A DNA stretch of 64,000 nucleotides, taken from contig OZ017796.1 of the NCBI GenBank assembly GCA_963969395.1, forward strand, positions 40,972,243-41,036,242, written 5' to 3'. The notes beneath the pieces are model-generated. The model did no database searches and was not told the DNA's origin. It saw only the letters and a program-made list of their open reading frames with translations. The DNA is from Pseudoscleropodium purum (taxonomy: Eukaryota > Streptophyta > Bryopsida > Hypnales > Brachytheciaceae). Each line of letters starts with the position of its first letter. Position 1 is the first letter of the stretch. This document shows, one piece after another, positions 1 to 12,743 of this stretch. The position numbers and the translations under genes are program-made.

Positions 1-1890
1 TGGAAATTCTCACAGCTCTTCGAGGGCAACCAGGTGCCGTGAAAAATGAGAACCGAAAGGATCGTGCTATTCATACGTACTCAGCTTGAATTGCACTGAT
101 GGACACTCCAGAATTTCTCGAGAGTATGGCACTGTGTATGAAGCATTTCGAGGCGAACATTGCATGCCAGACTTTGTGGACACTCGCCCGCTCCTAGACA
201 TAACAATTAATTAAGATTGAATTAATCCTTTTGCTTCCATTCGATCGTGGGGAGTACCGTACGCGGCGATGGAGCAAATGGTGTAATGAACTTGCAGACT
301 TTTTAGGAAATGAAGACTGGAAGGCAGTCGCCTTTAGAGAGGGTGATTTGAATTAATTTGGTTGCAGAGGTGGGTAGATCGATTGGGAAGTGCACCACCC
401 GCTCCTTGTTTGTAAGATAATATAAAATTATGGAGCATTAGGTACTGCTGGAAGAAGCCTGCTCGATCTGATCTTGCGGCAGAATATGGATCGTCTCTGA
501 ATGATCGACCTAAGTTAACTGGCTAGTGTGCCGAGGTGAAACAGAAATTCTTGCTCCTTCGCCCGCACCCGCTGTTAGTATTCCACATGATCATAAATGT
601 AATAAAGTTGAAACGCAGTGTACAAGCGCACGGTTTCATTCTAGTTCACAAATGCAAAGTTTTGTGGAAGTCTCACAATCTCATTCTTATGATTGTTAAG
701 TTGACTGGCGCAGTTTCAAAACTTCATACATAATCCAGGATGATCTAGGATTTGAATTGAGAAGATACAAATCAATGAAACACTGACATGCCCAAAATCA
801 TTCATTAGTGCAAAAAAGGTCTCCGAATCTGGAAGCAACCGATTTTTGAACTAATGAATCAAATTCAATTTAACCAAGTTTAACTTAACTCCTGAGCACT
901 CCGCCTTCCAAAATCTGGACGAAGAAGAACAGAGAGGTTCCAACCGGAAGGCTTGTTTCTTACCACACAACTTCTCACCCATCCAAACCAATGCTGAGCT
1001 TCTTTTCTTAAAACTTTCTATATGATGAATTTCATGAAATTGAGACAAATAGTACATACGAGTACATATTTATATAAGATATAATAAAACATATGCAGAA
1101 ATTCAAGAGACAATTAAGGCGCTAATTAAGGCTGGAATTAAATTGTTCTGACTAGATTGAGTATTGCATTGCGACAAACTATATCAAATCATCAAGCACC
1201 ACGAGCCCACCTCAAGACATTGCAATTAATACTCAATTAATCTACCATAAACAACACCAAGAAACTTATAGGCCTGAACAAATGAACTCGTACACTGGTC
1301 AAATGAATGCTACACTCAGGTTGTATTCACTGAGTACAAATCGATTGAAGCCGGTGTGCAACCAATTGCTCATAAAAAAGCAGTGAGAGTAGACATCATT
1401 CCTTCGACCAACTGAGCTTGGTGAAGTCAGTGAGTGGGCAGAATTATTTTCCTCAATCGTGAAACTAACATTGAATACGGCGAAGCAAGGGCCGCAAAAG
1501 CATGGCCTACTGTACAGTACAGTTCTAGTCTAGTACTAGAGAAGCATTGTGGAAACGGTAGCTAGTATCTTACACCGTGAGCTACGAGCACTTGATACTA
1601 GCTGTTGGCTTCCATAATTTACTCCAACTTATGGAATGTGACCACCCACCCTCCTCCCCTCTCAGTGTTGGGCAATAACCGCCAGGGCTTGTTTTTTTTG
1701 GACCAGTGTCCCCTCTCTGCCCTCAGTCCACAGAGGCCAGTTCTTGGAGGGATGAAGCCAGAGAGGTCAGATTTATGGCAGTTTGGTGAAATTTCGTCAA
1801 AAATAAAAGCCCTAGTAATTACTACGATTTGGCCTGAAGTTGTCTGAGTATGGTCCAAGGTTTTCACATTCTCGGGAACTCGATCAAGAA
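1..1890. other. 5' end of window, no supported gene
   Basis: This stretch has mixed base composition. Only short open frames occur, and those near 1605-1867 overlap on both strands without splice signals or recognisable domains. I see no transposon termini. It could hold untranslated parts of a gene lying to the left, but nothing supports that. Confidence 0.4.
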
Positions 1891-3212
1891 TGATGTGAAA
1901 AGGATTTGTTTAACCTCTTAACGTCTCAATCCTTTTGTTATTTTCTTTCGCACATTTTGGCTTATATGTTTTTATAGAAATATCATTTATTGCAAATTTT
2001 TCCAGAAATGGGTCATTAAAGAAGGTTTTCTCTATAAGATTCAAGTATTAGATTGGATGAATGAAAAGTTTGCTAGACTACACAATGCCTAGAAGCATTC
2101 TATTCATCATCTAGAATATTGATGTTAGAGCACTTCAAGGGTAAGAAAAAGCAAGCTAGGTGTATTAGAGTATCTTGGAAGATGGCTTGCAATTTGGACT
2201 TTGTGGATAGTTCTACATCACATCATACAAAGAAAATAAAGCACTCATTATCATCTTTGCATAAATATCACACCTAAAATATGAGCATGCTTGAAAATGG
2301 TCGGCATGGTAAACTATCAAGATAGTGAAGCATTGTGAGAAGCCATGATTGTGCTTCATTTATCAATGATCCTACTGGCACTTGTTGATTCTTTATATAT
2401 ATATATATATATATATATATTAAGATATTGACTTTAGAAGTGAATATTTATCTGGTCTTTAGCCAAAGGTCTCTACTTTCACTTTAGCATGCCTTCTCCA
2501 CTAATTTCTAACAAACACACAATATTCCTTTTACTCAATTTTTATTGGATTGCAATAAGTGACAATACCTTAATATGGGATGTTCATATTGGGTTATTTG
2601 CAAAGAGAGCATGCTAAGTAGGATTCGTTTGGTACTTATAAATTCATGATTGATAAACTAAATTGGTTTGAATCTTCACTTAAATTTTAAAGCCCTAACT
2701 TGAAAAGGAACACCAAAGACTAAAAGTGTCAAATGAATGATGAATGACTTTCAAAAAACCTATAAAAATTAAAAATAAAAGATGCAACTATTCACTATGG
2801 AATTTGATCATTTTTTGCTAACTACCTTGGTGAGAGGCCCATGTCTTCACCAACTTATTAAACTCATTTATCAACTTTGTTAGAACTTGGTATGAACAAC
2901 CCATTATTGTACATACTTGAGTGGATGCTATTCTTTTTATGTTTTTTTTCACTTTTCCATGGTTCCCAAGAAATTTGCAATGGCTAAAATTCAACAACAT
3001 TTTCTTAGCTAGTTGGGATAGTTTTTAGCTTGGATCATCAAAATAAATACAACAAAAATCCAAAATGAAAATTGGAAAATGCTCCTTTTTCTCCAAATTT
3101 TGTTCCAAGTATATCCTATAGTATACATTATCATTAGACATTGAGTATGGAATTCTTCAAAGTCTTCATACACTAACATTTTGAATTTCTCTTGTGAAAG
3201 CATTTATTTTTT
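1891..3212. other. AT-rich 3' flank of the phospholipase C gene
   Basis: AT-rich DNA without a supportable reading frame. It lies downstream of the minus-strand phospholipase C stop codon, so its right end should contain that gene's 3' UTR. It includes the dinucleotide run at 2394-2421. Confidence 0.4.
2394..2421. repeat. (TA)n microsatellite
   Basis: An uninterrupted run of TA dinucleotides of about 28 bp. Confidence 0.9.
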
Positions 3213-6200
3213 TTAGAGTTGCAAAATGTGGTCGGGATGGACCGTTCCTCCAGCTTTGGCAGCATTGGCTGCATCAAAAAACTTAGAGACAGAAGTCAAG
3301 ACGAATTGTGCAGCATCTGGGACAGTCCAGCACTTCGGTACAGGTTCTCCAATAATAGAGCTCGCCAACCACACAAGCTCTTCTTGAAACTCCGACAAAT
3401 CGACATTAGTCTTCTCCTTTATCTTGCTCAATTGCAATGTCGTTGGAGGCATTGGTAGTTTCACTGTCATAGATCAAAACCATGCCACGAGAAGCCACAG
3501 TCAATCACAAGAAAAATTCAAAAATGTCCATTTATTCCTACTGTATCCTATTCTATCATTTCGAAGAATTCTATAGACAATGTCCAATGATGATAGAGTA
3601 GGATACACTAAGAACATTTAGAATTTGGATACAAGGAGAACATTTGTTCAATTTCTACACTCCATTCCTCATGTGAGTCTGAGAGTTAGTTACAAGTGAG
3701 GTACTTCAATCATTTTCCCAAATAGTCAATTCAAAATGACAATGCAAAACAAATTCCTGATATAAACTTTCTAAGAACAGGTATTTCTTCAAGTAAAAAT
3801 GCAAGTATCCAAATCATATCAATGAATAACCTAATAATAATAATAATAGAGAACTTCAGATATTGGCTTTAGGTGCTAAAGCCTGAATTTCAAGGTGCTC
3901 AGATGGGTTGATTGTTTCAAGCACATACAGTGACTTTGGTGAGAATTTCTGCACATTCAAGACAGAAATTCTGAAAAGGAAGACTGCACCAGGCAATGGT
4001 CACACTCATTTGTGAAAATGGCGCATTTCAATGCATCCAATTTGTGCCATTCCAATGCACAGACTCTGTACTAAAACTAGGACCAGCACAGATGTGAGGA
4101 GACCGACTAGAGCAATTTAGAAAGTGCCAATCTCTGGAAATTCTGCCAAAATAACGAATAAGGTAGAAACACCTGTGAGTGCCATTTTCCAGTCTTCAAC
4201 ACCTTAAAAATGGACTGAAATGATGAACACTTTCTGACTCAAAATCAACACAACTTTTTTAGATGCATCTAATGAGAGAGGAGGAGTTTCTTGAAGCAAC
4301 CAATGAGAGTTGAGGGCATTTCGTGTTTCAAGCCGGTGTCCATTCAAGGTGAGTCTAGTGTTATGTACAGGCTACATACCTTATGTTCTCAACTTTGAAA
4401 ATTTGTAAAATATTACTAAAGCATTGGATTTTAAGTGTGATTTTAAGTGTGTTGTTTCCTTCCAACATTACATTACAAGAGAACTTTGCAGATTTGGTCC
4501 TTGAATCAATCCCTGACTGCAACAACTCAACCTCTGGGGGACAAGATAAATTTTCTAGTATCTGTTGAGACCACAACAATGACTAAACAATGACTGCAAA
4601 TAGTCATTTTTCAGTCATTGTTGTGCTTATAGTCATTGTGATCAAGTTGTTTATACCCTTGTTTTCTTGTAGTGTTATTTCTTTCAAACATTAGAAGAGA
4701 ACTTTGCAGATTCGGTCCCTGAATTCCACTCTATCAGATTGATATTACGACATTGATCCATTCGTGCAGTGAAGGAACTTCAGAGGGTGACGTTATGAAC
4801 TCGTTTTCTTGTTAATTACCTGGGCAATCTGTTCGCGGAGTTTTGCGAGTGAGGACCGAATCGAACGTGCCCGCCCACTCATCCCGCTTCGTCAGAAACC
4901 CTCCCGGCAAGTTGAACAGCTTCTTCACAGTCGCTGGAATCGACGAATGCTCAAACTCGGAGGTGGCCGTCGGACCCGTCGCCTTATGCAACACTGCATT
5001 CACACCAACCCCACCAATCACATCCCCATAATGAACCCTATGTTTTGTGAAAATGGCGCAATTCTTCGCAGACTATACATCGTACCAAAGCCTGAGTTTT
5101 AAGTTTCGAGTTTTTAGATGTTTTGAGGAACTAGAGCAGCTTTGAATCTGGAGAGATTTCCAATTATTGCCTAAACTGAAGATTGAATCCCGACATAACC
5201 TCATATCTGTACCAATCCTCGATTTTTAGAACCCAAGAAGTTTCAACTGGCCACCTAATTAACAACCTGTCGGGGCCTATGAAAACCCTACTTTTCAAAG
5301 CTCTAGTCAATCGAAAGTGTTGAGCATTTTCACGAATTCAATACATAGATAAGAAGATCGAGCGAGGTTGAAGAGAGTTTTAAGAGTTTATCATCGAGCT
5401 AATGAAACGACGACGAAGTTTACCACTTAGCAGATGGCCATGGTTCAATTGAGATGCGCTAAGCTCCGTTGAATCATTTCCTCCATGGTAAACTCTAAAA
5501 ACTCCCTTGTGCACGTTCTTTCAAACTCAGCGTCAGTTTCACGTTTCTCTAACGCTTCTTCAATTCCATCCAAGTGGGTACAAGTCGAGCACACACGACG
5601 TTGGAAACGAACAGACACCGTGCAGTCCCCAAACCTCGAATCTACAATATTTCACGACTGGAACTATATTTCAAACAGTCTTGAAATATTTGAACCTCGA
5701 ATCTGGGACATTGCAAGACAGTTTGACAGAAGATCACACAAACTTCAACTCAAATCTTCAAACTCACCAGTTCCAGCTTCAATGTAGGGCGACACCACAA
5801 TCGTCGGCACCCTCACTCCCAGCCTCGTAAAGTCGAACTCGTATGGCGGCGCGGATCCCACCACCCCGTCAGGACTCGGCACCCCGACCGTCGGCGTCGC
5901 TACATGATCAAAAAACCCGCCATGCTCGTCATACGTCAACAGAATCAGACTCTCCTCCCACTGCGGCCCCCCTCTCACCGCCTCATACACCTCCTTCACC
6001 AGCCTCTGCCCTTCCGCCACATCATGCACAGGATGATCGTCATTCGCCGGAGCCCCGGGCAAATCAAAGTACCTTGGCTCAATCACAGTATAATTCGGCA
6101 ACTTCCCCTTCTTCGCATCCTCCTTAAACGTCAAATCATAAGGACGAAAGTTGTCAATGTACTTCAGCTTTCGGAGGTTCCGATAAAACAACGTGTTCGG

Positions 6201-6842
6201 CACTTGCTGGTAGTAGATTCCGAACGACAAGCCTGCTTCTTCCACTGACTCGAAGATCGTTTTCTGAGGTAAACCAGCCGTGAGAAGCGTTTGGTTGTTG
6301 CTCATGAGCCCGTGGGAAGTCGCGGAGTGGAGGTACTGGCGGTTGGGTTGCGTGCTGGACGGGACGGATGCGAACCATCGATCGGCCACTGCGAATTCGA
6401 GAACAAGGCTTTTGTGAATTGGAAGATGCTCTGGTGCGAAGGCGCTCATGACAGTGGTGGAAGATCCCGGGGTGGAGGTTTCCGCTTGCGCTGCAAAGCC
6501 AAGCATTGAAGGGGGAGTTGTGGTGGTGGTGTCTTGAGAGCCGAATATTTGCAAAGAGACGGCTTGGAAGGAGTGGCCAGGGTCGGAGGGGGCGATGAAA
6601 GGGGCGTTATCGGAGACGAGAACTGTGCCGAGACTTGGATCTGTGAGAGATTTGGGGTTGGATTCGGTGCCGGTGAGTCCGTCGATGTTAGGGTTCAGGC
6701 GTTTCATGAAACCCAGCATGTGGTCGAAGGAGCGATTCTCCATGCACAAGATGATGATGGTCTTGATCGGCGTTGCGAAAGTTGCAGAGGGTTTGGGGGC
6801 CGATTTGCCTCCGAAACAGGTGCACCACTTGGATTTCGCCAT
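3213..6842 (-). CDS. NPC: Non-specific phospholipase C (NPC), 3 exons
   Basis: Plant NPCs cleave membrane phospholipids such as phosphatidylcholine to diacylglycerol and a phosphorylated head group. Model: exon 1 6842-5768, exon 2 4993-4820, exon 3 3463-3213. The exons total 1,500 nt and give 499 aa, close to the usual 510-530. Family motifs are in place: ENRSFDH at residues 35-41, [15 protein letters not shown] at about 164-178, DDHPVHD near 268, [12 protein letters not shown] at 303-314, and [17 protein letters not shown] with [12 protein letters not shown] in exon 2. Donors are ACTG/GTGAGT and CCAG/GTAATT; acceptors end TGCAG and GACAG; both introns are phase 1. There is no N-terminal signal peptide. 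The protein starts [12 protein letters not shown], so it resembles the cytosolic-face NPC3/4/5 group more than secreted NPCs, and Cys7 and Cys9 could be S-acylated (inference). Intron 2 (1.36 kb) is AT-rich and carries repeated segments. Confidence 0.95.
4446..4727. repeat. Partial direct duplication inside NPC intron 2
   Basis: A segment at about 4446-4510 recurs imperfectly at about 4672-4727; both contain AGAGAACTTTGCAGATT. Between them, near 4575-4640, several copies of CAATGACT and AGTCATTG occur in both orientations and can fold into small hairpins. This looks like insertion or local duplication debris in an intron. No element could be named. Confidence 0.5.
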
Positions 6843-8317
6843 GGCAGAAACGGTTTGGTTTGCGTTTGGAAGTCGATCGATCTCTCCGAATAGTCGACTT
6901 CAGATTGGAGATGCTTCGATTCCTGCGTTCGATCATGTGCAGCACACCATGATTATGAAATTCAGAGCAAATCGTTATGTACCTTGAATTGGTGAAATTA
7001 TTGCAAGAAAGAGGCAGTTTTCCAGAAAACTCGTATCATTCTCTCGATTTTTGAGCTTTGCGCACGTGAATCTCACAAACGTGGCTGTTTGAATCCTACA
7101 ATTTTAATGAAAATGATCTTGCAACATGATGATATCAACAAGTACAGTTCTATTTGGGGCAACTAATCAGGTCTCCTGCAAACGGCTCCTTAGACGAAAA
7201 GCAAAACCTTCCGAAGTTTGTTGAACGCATACCCAGATATCGATCAGGCTGACCGTCGTACTAGCAGAAATCCATAATACTGTAGTACAGGAGTAATCCA
7301 CAGAGTCAGGCAAATGAATGGAAATTCACAACATTGGCATGAGGGCAACAATAGCCTGACTCCGAACGTTATTTGTATGAATCGGGAAACGTAGCAATCA
7401 CATGGTGAAGCTGTATTTTCAAGGTACCAAGGAGACGCGTAGTGCAAACTATGCCGTGGAGTGAGAATAATTGCGGATCATACCGGAGTGATGCCAGCCA
7501 TTGCTTTCCGTTTGTACAACTTCCTTCGGAAGTGACCACTACTACTAGATATATAATATGTCAGAAGTTTGAGCTTCATGAGCAATCGATGGGCTTTCGA
7601 AATTGTCGCAGGAAATGAAGCAATCGAAATGGAATGACAGACCAAGCAAAATCACACATCGCTTCAAGTACATCCACCACCTAGATCGAGGACAAACCAT
7701 GATTCACAAACAAGAAGCAACTCAGAGTGTGCTGATTCTCTGCAGTTTGACTATGCCAGGAACGTGCGATTCATAACGATTATTTTTTTTTAAGTTCGAG
7801 CTTTTAGTATCAGTATCATCTTCGTGGAATATCCCAGTCATGCAGTGTACTAGAAGTTACATATAGTCAAGATCTTAAACCACTCGCTACGCAAACTTTG
7901 CAAAGTCGTCGCATACGTGCATACGCAGGGAGCATATATATCTACACTGTCACGGCTCCTACACGCATCTCCATTGCAACAGGCATGTGCTCAAGTTTTT
8001 GTCATTTTTAATTATCAGTCGCAGTTATTCGATAAGCTCAGCCAAGGCATCCAAGCTGTACAAGACGGCAATAAACTCGTGGGAACGTAACAAAAGCAAG
8101 TACCAATAGAAAAAGAGTTTATTCGGCATGGTCGCCGCGGGTATGTCCAAGTCCTGCCCGTCGATTCATCACCAGCCCTTGACGACTGTCATTGCAGTAT
8201 CTCTTAAATGGAAAAATAATCATAAAGAATGTTCCTAAATTCTCTGAAATCGAGTGTTTTTTCCTATAATTACTCTGGGGCTATGCATAGATTGAATGCA
8301 GCGTCGAGCGTCGATCC
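6843..8317. other. NPC upstream region / AGP downstream region
   Basis: About 1.5 kb between the NPC start codon and the stop of the next minus-strand gene. It should hold the NPC promoter and 5' UTR at its left and the AGP 3' UTR at its right. I see no convincing reading frame and no clear TATA box close to the NPC start. Confidence 0.4.
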
Positions 8318-8937
8318 TCAGGGAAGGAAGAAAGCAGCAGCGCTCAACAAAGCGAATGCCGTGCTGGGGAGAATCGAGCTCGCTGAAGATGTTGAGGCCC
8401 TTGCGGGTGCATTTGGGGTTGCAGGGGTCGGAGCCACCGGTGCAGGTGTCTCCGAGGGTGAATCAGATGGGGTCGTCGCTACAATCACACCGAAACCAAC
8501 AATCATCAGTTTACAAACTCCATTTGAAAATATCGAATTACAACTCTAACGCAACTTCAATTGCAAAAGAAAAGCGCAATATTGCTCTGATCACAATCTG
8601 CATTAGAAGATCCCTCCTTTCCTTATATATTTCGGTACTGTGCAAAATCAAATGCAAAAGAAACCTGCAAGAGTACTCTAAGCTGCGCGATCTGCACGAA
8701 CTGCAAGCGATGATCCATCTTTTTAGGCATTGTAAATAAATTGTAAGCACCTGGTGACAATTCAGGAGCATAAGGAGGAGGCACAGGCTCCAAAATGGGA
8801 GCACCCGTGGGCGGCATCACCGGGGCGCTCTCGGGAGCTATCTCGGGGGCGTACATCGATTGAGCAGCAACTTGAACGCACGTGAAGGCCAGGAAACAGA
8901 AAGCAGCCGCAACAGACATGGTGTTGAAACGCGCCAT
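8318..8937 (-). CDS. Classical arabinogalactan protein with GPI signal, 2 exons
   Basis: A small extracellular proteoglycan backbone. Exon 1 is 8937-8751 and exon 2 is 8478-8318 (348 nt, 115 aa). The donor reads CCAG/GTGCTT and the acceptor GATTGTAG/CG, phase 1, and the two parts close in frame. Residues 1-25 form a hydrophobic signal peptide ending near VAAQ. The middle (26-85) is rich in Pro, Ala, Ser and Thr, with AP, SP, TP and PPP units such as APEIAPESAP and TPAPVAPTPATP, the sites for hydroxyproline O-arabinogalactan. A Ser/Ala-rich stretch and a hydrophobic tail (STAFALLSAAAFFLP) end the protein, as expected for a GPI anchor signal. In plants such proteins sit on the outer plasma membrane and wall. 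Length and order fit classical AGPs well; the exact subgroup is unknown. Confidence 0.9.
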
Positions 8938-8997
8938 AGCTTCGATTTCCAGAAGCGAAATTGAAATTCACTGTCGATCTCCTACAGAAACCTATCA

Positions 8998-9006
8998 GTA
9001 TATATT
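8998..9006 (-). promoter_or_regulatory. Likely TATA box of the AGP gene
   Basis: On the minus strand the sequence AATATATAC lies about 60 bp upstream of the AGP start codon, at a distance that would give a short 5' UTR of roughly 30 nt. Position and composition are the only evidence. Confidence 0.45.
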
Positions 9007-10245
9007 AAGAAGAAACGATTGACTGCAGGATCGAGCAAGGATCGATTATTTCAAAACTCGATCACCCCAGAATTGAACTCGAAGAACGAGAAGCTCTACG
9101 GGTGGGGCAGTCTTCCAAACGAGCAAGAAGTACTGAACACCAAAAGGCGAGGCGCAGGTGCGTGGTTAATATAGAGCAACAAAGGGCTTTAAAAAGCGCG
9201 GTACAACTAGAGTCCGCGCGTTCTCAGGACGCGTTCGTTGGCAGTCCATTTGCATCAGACTTCCAATCAACCTGGCTGGCAGTCCCCCATGAATCCTGTG
9301 AATTCTATGAATCGCCCATCGGCGCGGATAGATGGGAACAGGACTGCCCAGAATTGCATTGAACTCCTGGAGCACGGCACTACTGTACGATTCGTTCGCA
9401 CCATGATATCTTCATGCTCGGAATCCCAGCAAAATTTCAAACGCAATTTCAAACGCAACCCACATTTGTGATTCTCCGCCACGTCGAATTGCGAGGTGCA
9501 GCGCATGACTCCCGATGTTTGTCGCGGGATCTCACTCGCTCTGTCAAATTTCCTTCTTCAAGTATCATCACTGCCATCGCTGAGTGTCGACTATTTTTGT
9601 AGCATTTTACGGTGTGTTGTTCATGGCATTATCGTGAATTTTTTATGGATCTGTGTGCATCTTTTATGGGTTTTCGCCGTTTTCGTATCAGTTGCCGGCG
9701 ATTTTTTGGCAGATTCGGCGTGGAACAGAAGTGCGGGCATTGTTTGCAGCGAATGGAGCGGGCGATCCGGGACTGGGAAGAGGAGATGAGGCTATTCGTG
9801 AGAACAGCTGATGTTGCGCACGCAACTAAGATATGCGTGAGCGGTTGGTGGGTTTCCTGTTTCGTGCGGCCTGGATGTTGGCCCTGCATGTTGCCCGCTA
9901 TGCCGAACGGGAGGTGAAGGGGTTCCGTTCCGGAAACTCGTCTGATGTAGCGGGGTACGGAATGAGTCCCTCCCAATAAATTTCTAAATTTTCAATAGTT
10001 TCTAATTAGAACTTGAAATTACTATCATTGGAAGCACATCCAAAAGTTTAGATACAAGAGAAATCAAATCAAAATAACTCCCAACCTTTAAATAAAAGTA
10101 AGCTAAAAAAAAATGAAAGCTATAAAAGCTTCATAAATCATCCTTAGGGCATCCTCAATTGACATTTGCTACAAGAGCCCAACATTCAAAGATCATAAGC
10201 CTTGTGAAGAGCCTCTATAAAGTTGAAGGATAGGTAGTGCTATGC
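9007..10245. other. Intergenic, no supported gene
   Basis: Moderately GC-rich to about 9950, then AT-rich. Several open frames of 60-115 codons overlap on both strands between 9100 and 9976, but none shows a domain, a signal sequence or consistent splice sites. The left part is probably AGP promoter. Confidence 0.35.
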
Positions 10246-10534
10246 TTAACCCCTAAATTTCTATTATGCTTGTTTCAAAATAAAGGCTAAAATCTTCATC
10301 TATATTTATTTTTTAACAAATCCAATCATAGGATCTCAATTTTAGTCAATTTTTTAAAGTACACCCCCCTAAAATTTCAAATTAAGAAACCTTACCAATT
10401 AAGATCATGATGTTGGAATTTCAATAAGAAGTATTTTCAACTCTTCCCAAATGCTTAAATTTCATCTCTCAAACTTTTAATTCAAAAATGTGTAGATCAA
10501 TTCCTACAACTTGCAACTCTCCAAAATATGTTAA
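10246..10534. other. Solitary TTAA/CCCCTAAA terminus and AT-rich DNA
   Basis: At 10246-10249 there is TTAA followed by CCCCTAAATTTC, the same start as the nearby TTAA elements. I could not find its partner end, so it is either a truncated copy or an element interrupted by the larger insertion that starts at 10535. Confidence 0.35.
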
Positions 10535-12739
10535 CCCCTAAAGTTCCTTGACTATGTTCTCAACAAAAACGCTCCAAAAGTATCATTTTCAGGACAAGTA
10601 CTAAAACAATTTTAAAACCATTTTTGGACAATTGAACCATAGGATCTTGTGTTATGATAATCTAAGAAGATGTAAAAAAAATTCAGAAACTTTCACCATG
10701 TAGATTGCAAGATATTAGTGTTTCAAATGACAAAAAGCATTTTTTGGGCTCTGCAAAAAACTTAGCAGCTGCACTTCACAATGTCACATTTGTATTAGAA
10801 AATGTCCAAAATGGTTGCAAATCTTTGGATTCATTCTTCAAGGCAAGTTGGCTACATGCTTGAAAATTTTTAGATCATTTGGAATTGTACAACATATAGG
10901 AAAAAAAATAGTAAGTAGAAAGAAGGAGAGAATGAATCAAAATACTAAATTGTTAATAATTTAGTAATGGAATTGAAGAATGCCAATCCCAATGGTTGTA
11001 ATGTTGTAATAAACAATCTTCACCTAATATTTTTTTTTTTTTTCAAAAATATTGGAAATTGAGTTCAATAATGAACTTCAAAGTTTATTTTGGAGTAGAA
11101 AATCCATAACCACCCGCAAACTAAAACACCTCATAACTTTTGACTCATTGATCAAAATGGAATGATTCAAAGCTTTCTATGTATATATAAATCGAAAAAA
11201 TTAATTTCAAATTTTTATTTTTGAAAGAAGTGATTTTTTCAAATCTGCCTGGACTGCCTAAGTTGAGAAACAAACTACATATTAGGCCATAACATTTGAC
11301 TCATATATCCAAATGTTCTTAAATTTAGTGCACATGAAGATATTCCTTGTCCACACCTTCTATTAAAATTTGGGCCAAAAATATTAAAATCTCCGCTCAC
11401 ATGTACTTGCTCAAAAAAGTTATGTTGCCAAAAAACACACCTTGGTCCTCTAGGGGTTAAAGAAATAAATTGGAAATACATATAAAAGTTTTGAACAAAA
11501 AGTATTTAATATTCATGCTTGAAAAAAAATATTATGGAGTAAGTAAAAAGAAATAAAGTATGATTTAAAATACTAAATTGTTAAGAATGTAGTTATGGAA
11601 TTGAAAAATCCCAATTGCATTGGCTATAATGTTGTAGAAAACAATCTATATTGTATGATTTTATGTTTTTCCAAATTGTTAAAAATTGAGTCAAATAAAG
11701 GACTTAAAAATCTGAATCAAAAATCATATAAAAATTCCCAAAATTCCTTATATTTTCCAATGGATGACTTTCAAAGTTACTCTAAAAATGAAAGATGTGC
11801 ATATTGGTTTATCCCCTAAAAGACCAATATGCGTTTTTTGGCAATATAACAATTTTGGGTGATGTTCTGTGAATGAGAATTTGCATATCTTAAGTTGAAA
11901 ATTTAATAGAATGTTGGCACAAGGAATATTTTTCATACACGCTAAATTTTATGACATTTACAAACATGAGTCAAGAGTTATAGACTAATATGTTTTTGTT
12001 TTTTTTAAATGGGTAGCCTAGGCAGATTAAAAAAATCAATTTTTTCAGAAACAAAATTTCGTAATTGATTTTCTAAAATTATATATACATGGAAAACTTT
12101 AAATCATTCAGTTTTGATCAATGAATCAAAAGTTATGAGGATTTTTTTGTTTGCATGTAGTTATGGATCCTCTACTTTAAAATAAACTTTGAAGTCCTTT
12201 ATCTTATTAAATTTTCAATATTTAAAAATTAAATAAAATGATAGGATGTAATTGTTTATTACAACATTGCCACCATTGGAATTGATTTTTTCTTTTCTTG
12301 AGGGGATTGGCATTTTTCAATTTCATAATTAAATTCTTAATAATTTAGTATTTTGAATCATTTTCTACTATTGTCAACTTACTATTTTTTTTTATGTGTT
12401 GGACAATTCCAAATTATCTAAATTTTTTCAAGCATGTGGCCAACTTGACTAGGAAAAGAGTCCAAAAAGCAACCACCATTTTGGACATTTTTTCATAGAA
12501 AAGTGAGCTTGTGAAGTGCAACTCCCTTATTTTTGTAGGGCCAACAAAACAATTTCAATAAAATCGAATGCTTATATTTTGCAATTCACACAATGAAAAT
12601 TTTTGAAATTTTTACTACATGTTTTTAAATCAGCATACTACAAGATCCTATGGTGATATGTGTCAAAAGTTTGGTACTTATAGTAAAAATGGCAGTTTTC
12701 AATGTTTTGGGTGAAAATATAGTCAAGGAACTTTAGGGG
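10535..12739. mobile_element. Compound foldback of two family-A TTAA elements
   Basis: Both ends are flanked by TTAA (10531-10534, 12740-12743) and start with CCCCTAAAGTTCCTTGACTA, matching in inverted orientation for 22 bp. Inside are two family-A copies facing each other: 10535-11456 (inner end CCCCTAGAGGACCAAGG beside TTAA at 11457-11460) and 11813-12739 (inner end CCCCTAAAAGACCAA beside TTAT). The arms are inverted copies of each other along most of about 920 bp. The 350-bp centre holds a partial third copy (about 11535-11720, matching 10910-11095 in direct orientation). There is no coding capacity, so the elements are non-autonomous. Confidence 0.8.
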
Positions 12740-12743
12740 TTAA

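Noticed and set aside
1605..1867. Overlapping 80-codon frames on both strands
   Set aside because: No domain, no splice context, and neither strand is favoured.
5843..6987. Several plus-strand frames opposite NPC exon 1
   Set aside because: They are shadows of the GC-rich NPC coding strand; Pro/Arg-rich translations without motifs.
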